Assembly (NCBI RefSeq): GCF_016863475.1
Contig: NZ_BOOY01000021.1
Span: 1 to 53,332 of the forward strand
Direction of reading: 5' to 3'
Source: Spirilliplanes yamanashiensis
GTDB taxonomy: Bacteria > Actinomycetota > Actinomycetes > Mycobacteriales > Micromonosporaceae
Length of the DNA stretch: 53,332 bases
Shown here: one piece after another, positions 9,807 through 17,130 of the stretch
Layout of the letters: every line of letters begins with the position of its first letter
Numbering within the stretch: the stretch's first letter is position 1
Made by a program: the position numbers and the translations under genes
Notes under the pieces: model-generated
Database searches by the model: none
What the model saw: the letters and a program-made list of their open reading frames with translations, nothing else
What the model was told of the DNA's origin: nothing

Positions 9807-11420
9807 TCAGCCGATGTCGCGGCGGCGGAACGCGGCGAAGCCGGTGGCCGTCAGCGCCGCGGCGACGACCGTGAGCACCACCAGCGGCGCCGCCGTCACG
9901 GGTGCCACGGGCGCGGCCGGGACGTGGCTGAACGGTGAGGCGTCCAGCACCGCCGCCGGCAGGTTCAGCAGCTGGCCGATCTGGCCGAGCAGCAGGCACG
10001 CCGCGAACACCGCCCAGGTGATCGCCGTGACCAGCCGGGGCAGCAGCCCGAACGCGGCCACCGCGAACCCGGCGAGCACCAGCGCCGCCGGGGCCCGGAC
10101 GAGCGCCGCCGCGGTCAGCGTGCCGGTGAGGTGCCAGTTGCCGCCGGTGGCCGCCGCGTAGACCAGGCCGGTCGTCGCGCCGGCGACGGCGAGCAGCAGG
10201 ACCACGCCGGCGGCGGCGATGAGCAGGTGCCCGGCGAGCCAGCGGGGGCGGCCGGTGGCGGTGGCGAGGACGGGTTCCAGGGGGCCGCCCTCCTCGGTGC
10301 GCAGCCGTTGCAGGGCCTGCACGGCGTACCCGGCGACGGCGACGCCGACCAGGGACAGCACGGCGGCGAAGTAGGCGTCGACGGGCGAGCCGCCGCCGCC
10401 GAGCCGGCCGATGGCGTCGGCGACGGCGTCGCTGCTGGCCACGACGTCGCCGACCGCGTCGCCGACGCCGCCCATGCCGGCGGCGACGACGACCACGGCG
10501 ACGACCCAGCCGAGCAGGACGCCGCGTTGCAGGCGCCAGGCCAGGCCGAGCGGGCTGCGCAGCCCCCGGCCGGCGCGCGGCGGGCCGGGGCGGTCGGCGA
10601 GCAGGCCGGCGCCGAGGTCGCGGCGGGCGGCGAGGGCGAACGCGGCCGCCGCGGCCGCGGCGGTGAGGGCGAGCAGGGGCAGCAGGACGATCCAGTGGTC
10701 GCCGTCGTACGGGCGGATCCGCTGGGCCCAGCCGATGGGCGACAGGTCGGACGCCCAGCCGGGGTCGACCCGCACGCCGCGGACGTCGCCGGTGGCGTCG
10801 CCGACGCCGCGCAGCAGGAACGCGGCGCCGATGGCGGCGGCGGCCAGGCCGTTGGCGGCGCGGGCGCCGGAGGTGAGCTGGGCGGCGATCGCGGCGAGGG
10901 CGGCGAACGCGATGCCGGTGCCGGCGACGGCGACGCCGGACGCGGCGGACCCGCCGGCGGGCAGGCCGCAGGCGACGAGGGCGAGCGCGGCGAGGACGCC
11001 CAGGACGAGGTTGGCGCCGGCGGCGACGATCAGGGCGGCGGTGAGCGGGGCGTGCCGGCCGACCGGCGCGGAACCGATCAGCTCGGCGCGGCCGGTCTCC
11101 TCGTTCTGCCGGGTGTGCCGCACGACGGTGAGGGTGCTCATGGCGGCGGCGCCGACGAGCATGATGAGCAGCACCTGGGAGGCGATCGTGGCGCCGACGC
11201 TGTCGCCGGAGACCAGCCCGTTGAAGGCGAGCAGGGCGGCGTTGTTCGCCGAGGTGACGACGAAGGCGGTGCGCTCGGCCGGGTCGGCGTAGCCCTCCAC
11301 GATGCTGACGGCGCTGCCGTACTCGAGCAGGGTGAGCGCGGCGAGCCAGACGGGCAGCTGGACGCGGTCGCGGCGCAGGGCGAGGCGGGTGAGCCGGCGG
11401 GTGCCGGCGAGGCCGGTCAT
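9807..11420 (-). CDS. ABC exporter permease, polyketide-antibiotic exporter type
   Basis: A 537-residue integral membrane protein with about 12 hydrophobic segments in two similar halves, so it is probably an internally duplicated permease. The [20 protein letters not shown] loop and overall layout match the COG3559 family of ABC-2 permeases linked to tetronasin-type polyketide efflux. Its start overlaps the ATPase stop by four bases (ATGA), so the two subunits are coupled. The substrate cannot be read from the sequence; a toxic hydrophobic compound is the usual inference. Confidence 0.82.
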   Translation of the reverse strand: MTGLAGTRRLTRLALRRDRVQLPVWLAALTLLEYGSAVSIVEGYADPAERTAFVVTSANNAALLAFNGLVSGDSVGATIASQVLLIMLVGAAAMSTLTVVRHTRQNEETGRAELIGSAPVGRHAPLTAALIVAAGANLVLGVLAALALVACGLPAGGSAASGVAVAGTGIAFAALAAIAAQLTSGARAANGLAAAAIGAAFLLRGVGDATGDVRGVRVDPGWASDLSPIGWAQRIRPYDGDHWIVLLPLLALTAAAAAAAFALAARRDLGAGLLADRPGPPRAGRGLRSPLGLAWRLQRGVLLGWVVAVVVVAAGMGGVGDAVGDVVASSDAVADAIGRLGGGGSPVDAYFAAVLSLVGVAVAGYAVQALQRLRTEEGGPLEPVLATATGRPRWLAGHLLIAAAGVVLLLAVAGATTGLVYAAATGGNWHLTGTLTAAALVRAPAALVLAGFAVAAFGLLPRLVTAITWAVFAACLLLGQIGQLLNLPAAVLDASPFSHVPAAPVAPVTAAPLVVLTVVAAALTATGFAAFRRRDIG

Positions 11421-12304
11421 CGGGCGCCCGCGTAGTGGCGCAGGAACAGCTCCTCCAGGGTGGGCGGGGTGCTGGTGAGGGCGCGCACCCCGAACGGCAG
11501 CAGGTGGCGCAGCGCGGACTCCAGCGCGGCCGTCTCCACGTCGAACGCGACCCGGGTGCCGGTGACGCGCGCGTCGTGCACGCCGGGCAGCCCGGCGAGG
11601 CCGGTGACGGGGCGCTCGGTGTCGGCGCTGACGGCGGTGCGGGTGAGGTGGCGCAGCTCGGCGAGGGTGCCGGCCTCGACGTTGCGCCCGGCGCGGATGA
11701 TGCTCACCCGGTCGCACAGCTTCTCGACCTCGGCCAGGATGTGGCTGGACAGCAGGACGGTGCGGCCGGCGTCGCGCAGCTCGCGGACGCAGTCGGTGAA
11801 GGTGGCCTCCATGAGGGGGTCGAGGCCGCTGGTGGGCTCGTCGAGCACGTACAGCTCGACGTCGGCGGCGAGCGCGGCGACCAGCGCCACCTTCTGCCGG
11901 TTGCCCTTGGAGTAGGTGCGGCAGCGCTTGGCGGGGTCGAGGTCGAACGCGTCGAGCAGCCGGGCGCGCCGGGTCTCGTCGAGGCCGCCGCGTAGGGCGC
12001 CGAACAGGTCGATGGCCTCGCCGCCGGTGAGGTTGGGCCACAGGTTCACGTCGCCGGGCACGTAGGCGAGGCGGCGGTGCAGGGCGACGGCGTCGCGCCA
12101 CGGGTCGGCGCCGAACAGGGCGGCCCGACCGCCGTCGGCGCGCAGCAGGCCGAGCAGGACCCGGATGGTGGTGGACTTGCCCGACCCGTTGGGGCCGAGG
12201 AAGCCGTGCACCTCGCCGGGCTCGACGCTGAGGTCGAGGCCGTCGAGGGCGCGCGTGGTGCCGAACGTCTTGACCAGTCCGGCGATGTCGATGACGGGGG
12301 TCAT
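11417..12304 (-). CDS. ABC exporter ATP-binding protein
   Basis: A 295-residue ABC ATPase of the drug-exporter (CcmA/DrrA-like) type. The Walker A motif is [10 protein letters not shown] (residues about 36-45). The Walker B region is [13 protein letters not shown], and the switch histidine is in SSHILAEVE. The C-terminal 80 residues form the usual accessory domain. It is coupled to the downstream permease gene. Its start lies 7 nt after a TACGCT -10 (minus strand) whose -35, TTCACA, is inside a perfect palindrome shared with the divergent regulator. Confidence 0.92.
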   Translation of the reverse strand: MTPVIDIAGLVKTFGTTRALDGLDLSVEPGEVHGFLGPNGSGKSTTIRVLLGLLRADGGRAALFGADPWRDAVALHRRLAYVPGDVNLWPNLTGGEAIDLFGALRGGLDETRRARLLDAFDLDPAKRCRTYSKGNRQKVALVAALAADVELYVLDEPTSGLDPLMEATFTDCVRELRDAGRTVLLSSHILAEVEKLCDRVSIIRAGRNVEAGTLAELRHLTRTAVSADTERPVTGLAGLPGVHDARVTGTRVAFDVETAALESALRHLLPFGVRALTSTPPTLEELFLRHYAGAR

Positions 12305-12340
12305 GCCTCCGAGCGTAAAGTCCCTTCACAAATTTGTGAA
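12302..12340. promoter_or_regulatory. divergent promoter region with a perfect 16-bp palindromic operator
   Basis: TTCACAAATTTGTGAA at 12325-12340 is a perfect palindrome. On the minus strand its first six bases, TTCACA, form the -35 of the exporter promoter, 17 bases before TACGCT (12317-12312), which lies 7 nt before the ATPase ATG. A dimer bound here would cover the -35 and spacer. The neighbouring MarR-type regulator is the likely ligand. Confidence 0.75.
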
Positions 12341-12368
12341 TGTCGTGAATGCGCGCGAGGATGCACCG

Positions 12369-12836
12369 GTGGAGCAGGTCATCGAGCGCATCGGGCTGAC
12401 GCTGTCCGGGATGGGCATGCCCCGCATGGCGGCCCGGGTGTTCGCGGCCGTCCTGGTGAGCGAGCAGGGCCGGGTGACGTCCGCCGAGCTGGCCGCCACG
12501 CTGCGGATCAGCCCGGCCGCGGTCTCCCAGGCGGTGCAGTACCTGGAGAACGTGGGCATGATCGCGCGCGACCGCGAGCCCGGCCGGCGCCGCGACCACT
12601 ACCGGCTGCTCTCCGAGCACTGGTACGAGCAGATGTTCACCAGCCGCGACCGGATGCTCGTGGCGATCGAGGGCGACCTGACGGCGGCGGTCGGCGCCAT
12701 CGGCGTGGGGTCGGCCGCCGGGCAGCGCCTCGACGAGACCCGGCGGTTCTTCGCCTACCTGCGCGGCGAGCTGCCCAAGCTGATCGAGCGCTGGCGCGAG
12801 CGCGAGGCCGCGTCAGGGCACGCCGAGCAGGCGTAG
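12369..12836 (+). CDS. MarR/GbsR-type transcriptional regulator
   Basis: A 155-residue winged-helix regulator. The helix-turn-helix is RVTSAELAATLRISPAAVSQAVQYL (about 34-58) and the wing contains DREPGRRRDHYRL. The opening RIGLTLSGMGMPRMAARV resembles GbsR-like MarR members. GTG 12369 is chosen because GAGG ends 8 bases upstream; in-frame GTGs at 12336 and 12345 would start inside or beside the operator. It is divergent from the ABC exporter and probably represses it and possibly itself. The 3' end overlaps azlD tail-to-tail by 24 bases. Confidence 0.82.
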   Translation: MEQVIERIGLTLSGMGMPRMAARVFAAVLVSEQGRVTSAELAATLRISPAAVSQAVQYLENVGMIARDREPGRRRDHYRLLSEHWYEQMFTSRDRMLVAIEGDLTAAVGAIGVGSAAGQRLDETRRFFAYLRGELPKLIERWREREAASGHAEQA

Positions 12837-13124
12837 CCCGGCGGCGACCGCGGCCGCGCCGACCACGACGGCCACGAACGGCGCGCGGCGCCAGGCCAGC
12901 AGCGCGCCGAACGCCACCCCGGCCGGCCGCGCCCAGCCCGCGAACGCCTGGTCCTCGGTGAACGTGGCCGTGGCGGCCAGCGCCGCCAGCAGCGCGGCCG
13001 CCGCCATCGGCAGGATCCGGGTCACCCGCTCGGACAGGTCCAGCCGCTCGCGCAGCAGGACCCCGGCCAGGCGCATCGTGTACGTGCCGACGGCCAGCGC
13101 GGCGATCGCGACGACGAGGCTCAT
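12813..13124 (-). CDS. azlD: branched-chain amino acid export protein AzlD
   Basis: A 103-residue membrane protein with four hydrophobic segments, the usual AzlD size. TYTMRLAGVLL and RILPMAAAALLAAL match the family. AzlC and AzlD together form an exporter of branched-chain amino acids and analogues such as 4-azaleucine. Its ATG overlaps the azlC stop (ATGA), so translation is coupled. The last 24 bases overlap the convergent MarR-type gene. Confidence 0.88.
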   Translation of the reverse strand: MSLVVAIAALAVGTYTMRLAGVLLRERLDLSERVTRILPMAAAALLAALAATATFTEDQAFAGWARPAGVAFGALLAWRRAPFVAVVVGAAAVAAGLRLLGVP

Positions 13125-13792
13125 GCGGCGGCCCCCTTCCGGGAACGCAGGAGCAGCACGCCGAGCCCGAGCAGCGACAGCAGCACGGGCAGCCCGGCGG
13201 GCAGCAGCGGGGTGGCGAGGACGGCGACGGCCGCCCCGGCGACGGCGACATCGCGGGTGGCCGGGTCGCGGAGGGTGGGCCAGAGCAGCGCGATCAGGCC
13301 CGCGGGGAACGCCGCGTCGAGGCCGAAGGCGGCCGGGTCGGCGGCCACGCTGGCGAACGCCGCGCCGAGCACGGTGCCGACGTTCCAGGTGGTGAACAGC
13401 GTGATGCCGATGATCCAGTAGGTCCGGCGGCGCCGGGCCGGGTCGTCCTCGGCGAGGGTGAACGCGACGACCTCGTCGGTCATCAGGTGGGCGCCGACGA
13501 GCCGGGCGCGCAGCGACGGGCCGAGCGCCCCGGCGACGGCGAGGCCGAACGGCAGGTGCCGGGCGTTGAGCAGCAGGCCCGCCAGCACGGCCGCGACCGG
13601 GTTGCCGGCGACCAGCAGGCCGACCGCCATGAACTGGGCGCCGCCGGCGAAGACGATCGTCGACATGAGCGACGGGGCCCACCAGGGCAGCCCGCTGGCG
13701 ATGGCGATGGCGCCGAACGAGGCGCCGATGGCGACCATGGCGAGGCCGATCGTCACGGCGTCGCGGGTCAGAGTTCGCTGTGCCGTACGCAT
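13121..13792 (-). CDS. azlC: branched-chain amino acid permease AzlC
   Basis: A 223-residue membrane protein of the AzlC family, the large subunit of the two-part exporter. It shows the family signatures GASFGAIA, FAGGAQF and LLNARHLPFGLA, with five to six hydrophobic segments. Start ATG 13792. The upstream region is shared with a divergent XRE-cupin regulator and holds two GTTC-N8-GAAC inverted repeats, one of them covering the bases just upstream of the ATG, so repression by that regulator is likely. Confidence 0.92.
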   Translation of the reverse strand: MRTAQRTLTRDAVTIGLAMVAIGASFGAIAIASGLPWWAPSLMSTIVFAGGAQFMAVGLLVAGNPVAAVLAGLLLNARHLPFGLAVAGALGPSLRARLVGAHLMTDEVVAFTLAEDDPARRRRTYWIIGITLFTTWNVGTVLGAAFASVAADPAAFGLDAAFPAGLIALLWPTLRDPATRDVAVAGAAVAVLATPLLPAGLPVLLSLLGLGVLLLRSRKGAAA

Positions 13793-13793
13793 A

Positions 13794-13838
13794 GTTCATT
13801 ATGGTGAACGATACGCCTGCCGTTCGTCAAACCGAACG
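13794..13838. promoter_or_regulatory. paired GTTC-N8-GAAC operator sites between azlC and its regulator
   Basis: There are two inverted repeats of identical geometry. Site 1 is GTTC-ATTATGGT-GAAC (13794-13809) and site 2 is GTTC-GTCAAACC-GAAC (13822-13837); site 2 extends to CGTTCG/CGAACG (13821-13838). Their centres are 28 bases apart, close to three helical turns. CGAACGATG recurs at 13833 and 13854. An XRE dimer is the expected ligand. Confidence 0.6.
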
Positions 13839-13859
13839 ATGAGTCTGATGGAGCGAACG

Positions 13860-14414
13860 ATGTCCGACGGGCCCCTCGCCACGATCGCCGCGGCGCTGCG
13901 CCGGGAGCGCGAGCGCGCCGGCATCTCCCTGGCCGAGCTGGCCCGCCGGGCCGGCCTCGCCAAGTCGACGCTGTCGCAGCTGGAGGCGGGCAACGGCAAC
14001 CCCAGCGTCGAGACCCTGTGGTCGCTCGGGGTGGCCCTCGGCGTGCCGTTCAGCCGGCTCGTCGAGCCGCCCGTGCCCGCCATCCGGGTCGTCCGCGCCG
14101 GCCAGGGCATCGGCGTGCCCAGCGAGCAGGCCGACTTCGTCGGCACCCTGCTCGCCGCCGGGTCCGCGCACACCCGCCGCGACCTGTACGTGGTGGCCCT
14201 CGAGCCCGGCGCCCCCCGGCACGCCGAGGCGCACATCCCCGGCAGCACCGAGCACGTCGTCGTGTCGGCCGGGCGGCTGCGCACCGGCCCGGAGACCGAC
14301 CCCGTCGAGCTGGCGGCCGGCGACTACGCGGCCTTCCCGGGCGACGTGGCGCACGTCTACGAGGCGTTGGAGCCCGGCACCTGGCTGGTGCTCGTCATGG
14401 AGCACCGCGCCTGA
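13860..14414 (+). CDS. XRE-family regulator with C-terminal cupin domain
   Basis: A 184-residue protein. The N-terminal helix-turn-helix (about residues 10-62) contains RERAGISLAELARRAGLAKS and TLSQLEAGNGNPSVETLWSL, a classic XRE layout. The C-terminal part (about 105-184) is a small cupin: PRHAEAHIPGSTEHVVVSAG and AGDYAAFPGDVAHVYEA carry the histidine/acid positions. ATG 13860 is preferred because GGAG lies 6 bases upstream; ATGs at 13839 and 13848 are in frame. Divergent from azlCD, it probably senses a small ligand and controls export. Confidence 0.88.
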   Translation: MSDGPLATIAAALRRERERAGISLAELARRAGLAKSTLSQLEAGNGNPSVETLWSLGVALGVPFSRLVEPPVPAIRVVRAGQGIGVPSEQADFVGTLLAAGSAHTRRDLYVVALEPGAPRHAEAHIPGSTEHVVVSAGRLRTGPETDPVELAAGDYAAFPGDVAHVYEALEPGTWLVLVMEHRA

Positions 14415-14415
14415 C

Positions 14416-15372
14416 TCACGAGCGGTACAGCCGGGCCACCACGTCCTCGATGGCCGGCTCGCGCACCGACAGGTCGCGCAGCGGCGCCGCGCCCGCCAGC
14501 GCCGCCACCACCGTGCCCGCGCCCACGCCGCCGTCCAGCGACAGCTGCACCCGGTGGCCGTCGGCCTCCACCGCCTCCACCGTGGCGCCGGCCACCGCGA
14601 AGCCCGCGGGCAGCGGCGCGTCGAGGTCCGCCACCAGCACCCGGCGCGAGCCGTACCGGCCGTGCAGCTCCTCGATCGTGCCGTCGTGCACCACCCGGCC
14701 GTGGTCGACCACCACCAGGCGCCGGCACAGCCGCTCGATGTCGGCCAGGTCGTGCGTGGTCAGCACCAGCGTCACGTCGCCGGTGGCGCCCAGCTCGGCG
14801 AGGAAGCCGCGCACCGCCTGCTTGCTGACCACGTCGAGGCCGATCGTCGGCTCGTCCAGGAACAGCACCTCCGGGCCGTGCAGCAGGGCCGCCGTCAGCT
14901 CCCCGCGCATCCGCTGGCCCAGCGACAGCTGCCGCACCGGGGTGTCCAGGAATGCGTCCAGCTCCAGCAGGGCGCGGCAGCGGCGCAGCCGGGCCGCGTG
15001 GTCGGCGGAGGGCACCCGGTAGATGTGCCGCAGCAGCCCGAACGACTCGCGCAGCGGCAGGTCCCACCACAGTTGCGAGCGCTGCCCGAACACCACCCCG
15101 ATGCGCAGCGCCAGCCGGGTGCGCTGGGCCACCGGCGTCAGCCCGCACACCCGGACCTCGCCCGCCGTCGGCGCCAGCACGCCGGTCAGCATCTTCAGCG
15201 TCGTCGACTTGCCCGCCCCGTTCGGGCCGATGTAGCCGAGCATCTCGCCCCGCTCCACCGCCAGGTCGACACCGTCCACCGCGGACACCGTGCGTCGCTC
15301 GCGGCGCAGCCGGCCCGCCTTCACCCGTACCGTGAAATCCTTGCGCAGCCCCGCGGCCGAGATGATCGTCAT
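14416..15372 (-). CDS. ABC transporter ATP-binding protein, COG4586 type
   Basis: A 318-residue ABC ATPase. Walker A is GPNGAGKSTT (about 49-58), the Q-loop region is VFGQRSQLWWDLPLRE, the signature is LSLGQRMRGEL and Walker B is VLFLDEPTIGLD. The QRSQLWWDLP stretch is characteristic of the COG4586 group, which works with two DUF990-type permeases in exporters. The gene is third in an operon: its ATG overlaps the preceding permease stop (ATGA). The substrate is unknown; methyl-viologen export has been described for a related cyanobacterial system. Confidence 0.9.
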   Translation of the reverse strand: MTIISAAGLRKDFTVRVKAGRLRRERRTVSAVDGVDLAVERGEMLGYIGPNGAGKSTTLKMLTGVLAPTAGEVRVCGLTPVAQRTRLALRIGVVFGQRSQLWWDLPLRESFGLLRHIYRVPSADHAARLRRCRALLELDAFLDTPVRQLSLGQRMRGELTAALLHGPEVLFLDEPTIGLDVVSKQAVRGFLAELGATGDVTLVLTTHDLADIERLCRRLVVVDHGRVVHDGTIEELHGRYGSRRVLVADLDAPLPAGFAVAGATVEAVEADGHRVQLSLDGGVGAGTVVAALAGAAPLRDLSVREPAIEDVVARLYRS

Positions 15373-16163
15373 GACCCCGTACTCCGGTAGTGCCTGATCC
15401 CGAGCCGCCACACGGCGGCGGCCGCGCCGGCGGCGGGCAGCGCCACCAGCGGCGCGGCCCAGCCCGACCAGGCCGGCAGGCCCAGCGGGTCGGCGCGGCC
15501 CAGCAGGGCCAGCGCCGGGTGGTAGCCGACGAAGGCGAACCCGAGCCCGTACGCGAAGGTGTTGCGGAACCAGCCCTCGAACACCGGCACCGGGTAGCCG
15601 GCGAACTCCCGCCCGCCGTAGGTGACCGAGTTCGCCAGCTCGCCCGACTCCACCCACCAGAACGCGACGCTCGCCCCGGCCACGAAGAACGCCCCGAAGA
15701 ACGTCACCGCGCCCGCCACCGTCGCGGCCAGCAGCGCCGCCCGCGCCGGCGTCCACGTCACCCCGGCCAGGTGCAGGGCGACCGCCAGCACGGCGAGGGC
15801 GAACAGCGACCGGGAGACCTTCTTCAGCGGCATGTCCATGAGCAGCAGCTGCGGCAGCGCGCCCAGCGGCCGCAGCAGCACGGTGTCCAGCCGGCCCGAG
15901 CGCACGTACGTCTTGACCCGCTCGATGTTGCCGACCGCCAGGTCCGCCAGCGCGAACGTGCACGCGGTCAGCGACACCATCACCAGCACCTCGCGCACGG
16001 TGAAGCCGCCCAGCGTCCGGGTCACCGAGAACAGCACCAGCACGGCCAGCACGTCGAACACGATCACGCCGAGATTGCTGAAGAGCTCGACCGCGAAGGA
16101 CGCCCGGTAGGCGGTCACCGACCGGAACTGCCCGGCGAACAGCGCCCAGTACGCCCTAGCCAC
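15369..16163 (-). CDS. ABC-2 family permease subunit
   Basis: A 264-residue membrane protein with six hydrophobic segments, of the ABC-2/DUF990 type. RSGRLDTVLLRPLGALPQLL and the AFWWVESGELANS region match the family that pairs with a second, dissimilar permease. It overlaps the upstream permease gene by 8 bases and the downstream ATPase gene by 4, so the three subunits are produced together as one exporter. Confidence 0.87.
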   Translation of the reverse strand: MARAYWALFAGQFRSVTAYRASFAVELFSNLGVIVFDVLAVLVLFSVTRTLGGFTVREVLVMVSLTACTFALADLAVGNIERVKTYVRSGRLDTVLLRPLGALPQLLLMDMPLKKVSRSLFALAVLAVALHLAGVTWTPARAALLAATVAGAVTFFGAFFVAGASVAFWWVESGELANSVTYGGREFAGYPVPVFEGWFRNTFAYGLGFAFVGYHPALALLGRADPLGLPAWSGWAAPLVALPAAGAAAAVWRLGIRHYRSTGS

Positions 16164-16995
16164 CCTGCAGCACCAGCCTGCGCTCGGCGCGCCGCTGGGT
16201 CCGGTCGCAGGCGAGCAGCAGCAGCGCCGCCCACACCGCCTGCAACGCCACCAGCCCGCACTGCAGCGCCGGGCCGTCGCGCTCGACCAGGACGTCCAGC
16301 GGCGTCTGCATCAGCCCCGGGAACGGCGTCGCCACCCATAGCGCCACCGCCACCGGGTCGGGCAGGAAGCGCAGCGGGAAGTACAGCCCGGCGAGCACCC
16401 CCGAGCCGACCCCCCACAGGACGATCGGGCCGCGGGCGTCCGCCAGCCAGTAGGCGGTCGCGTTGACCAGGTACCGGCAGCAGAAGCTGCACACGGTCGC
16501 CAGCAGCACCGACAGCGCGAACAGCGGCACCGTGAACCACCGGCCGGGCACGTACAGCCCGAACACCAGGGCGCCGACCACCACCGGCGGCAGGAACCGG
16601 GTCAGCACGGCCTGCCCGGCGCGGCCCAGATCTTCGGCGAGGTAGGCGACGACCGGGGGCAGCGGTCGTAACAAATCGGTGACGACGTCCCCGGACCGGA
16701 TCCGTTCGGACAATTCCGTCCAACTCCACATGAGAACGACGGTCAGCAGCCCCTGCGCCACCCATACGAAGGTGACGATCTGCCGACGGTCGTACCCCAC
16801 CGCCGCACCACCGGCCGCCACCACCGCCAGCAGCACGTACACCTTGATGAAGCCGAACACGACATTCGTCGTCGCACCCGCCACGGCGGCCTGCCGATAC
16901 GTCGAGTGACGCCGGTACCCGGCCGCCGCCAGCGCCCCGAACGCCCGGACCCGCGGCCACGAGATCCAATCGGCAGTGGCGGTGGGCCCATGCAC
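16156..16995 (-). CDS. ABC-2 family permease subunit
   Basis: A 279-residue membrane protein with about six hydrophobic segments and the family motif ERIRSGDVVTDLLRPLPP, equivalent to the RSGRLDTVLLRPLG motif of its partner. It is the first gene of the three-gene exporter operon. GTG 16995 is chosen because GAGAGGAG ends 9 bases upstream. TAGAGT (minus strand, 17045-17040) is a plausible -10 for the operon. It is divergent from the WG-repeat gene. Confidence 0.86.
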   Translation of the reverse strand: MHGPTATADWISWPRVRAFGALAAAGYRRHSTYRQAAVAGATTNVVFGFIKVYVLLAVVAAGGAAVGYDRRQIVTFVWVAQGLLTVVLMWSWTELSERIRSGDVVTDLLRPLPPVVAYLAEDLGRAGQAVLTRFLPPVVVGALVFGLYVPGRWFTVPLFALSVLLATVCSFCCRYLVNATAYWLADARGPIVLWGVGSGVLAGLYFPLRFLPDPVAVALWVATPFPGLMQTPLDVLVERDGPALQCGLVALQAVWAALLLLACDRTQRRAERRLVLQGG

Positions 16996-17094
16996 GCCGT
17001 TAATCTCCTCTCGCACCCCGCGAGGCACGGAGCCGGGCGACTCTACCCGGAGCCGCATCGTGCCCACCGCGCTTTTTCCGACAAGGTGGCCGCC

Positions 17095-17130
17095 ATGACG
17101 GATCGACGCCCCCACCGGGCCCTTCCGTGA
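17095..17130 (+). other. 11-codon upstream reading frame coupled to the WG-repeat gene
   Basis: ATG 17095 with AAGGTGG 6 bases upstream encodes MTDRRPHRALP. Its TGA overlaps the GTG of the large gene as GTGA. The large gene has no ribosome binding site of its own, so this short frame may load ribosomes for it. It could also be chance, or the remnant of a frameshifted true N-terminus. Confidence 0.4.

Noticed and set aside
11421-12620. Open frame extending the ABC permease upstream through the ATPase gene
   Set aside because: It lies on the same strand as the well-supported ATPase gene but in another frame, and its Arg/Pro-rich translation is typical of an out-of-frame shadow.
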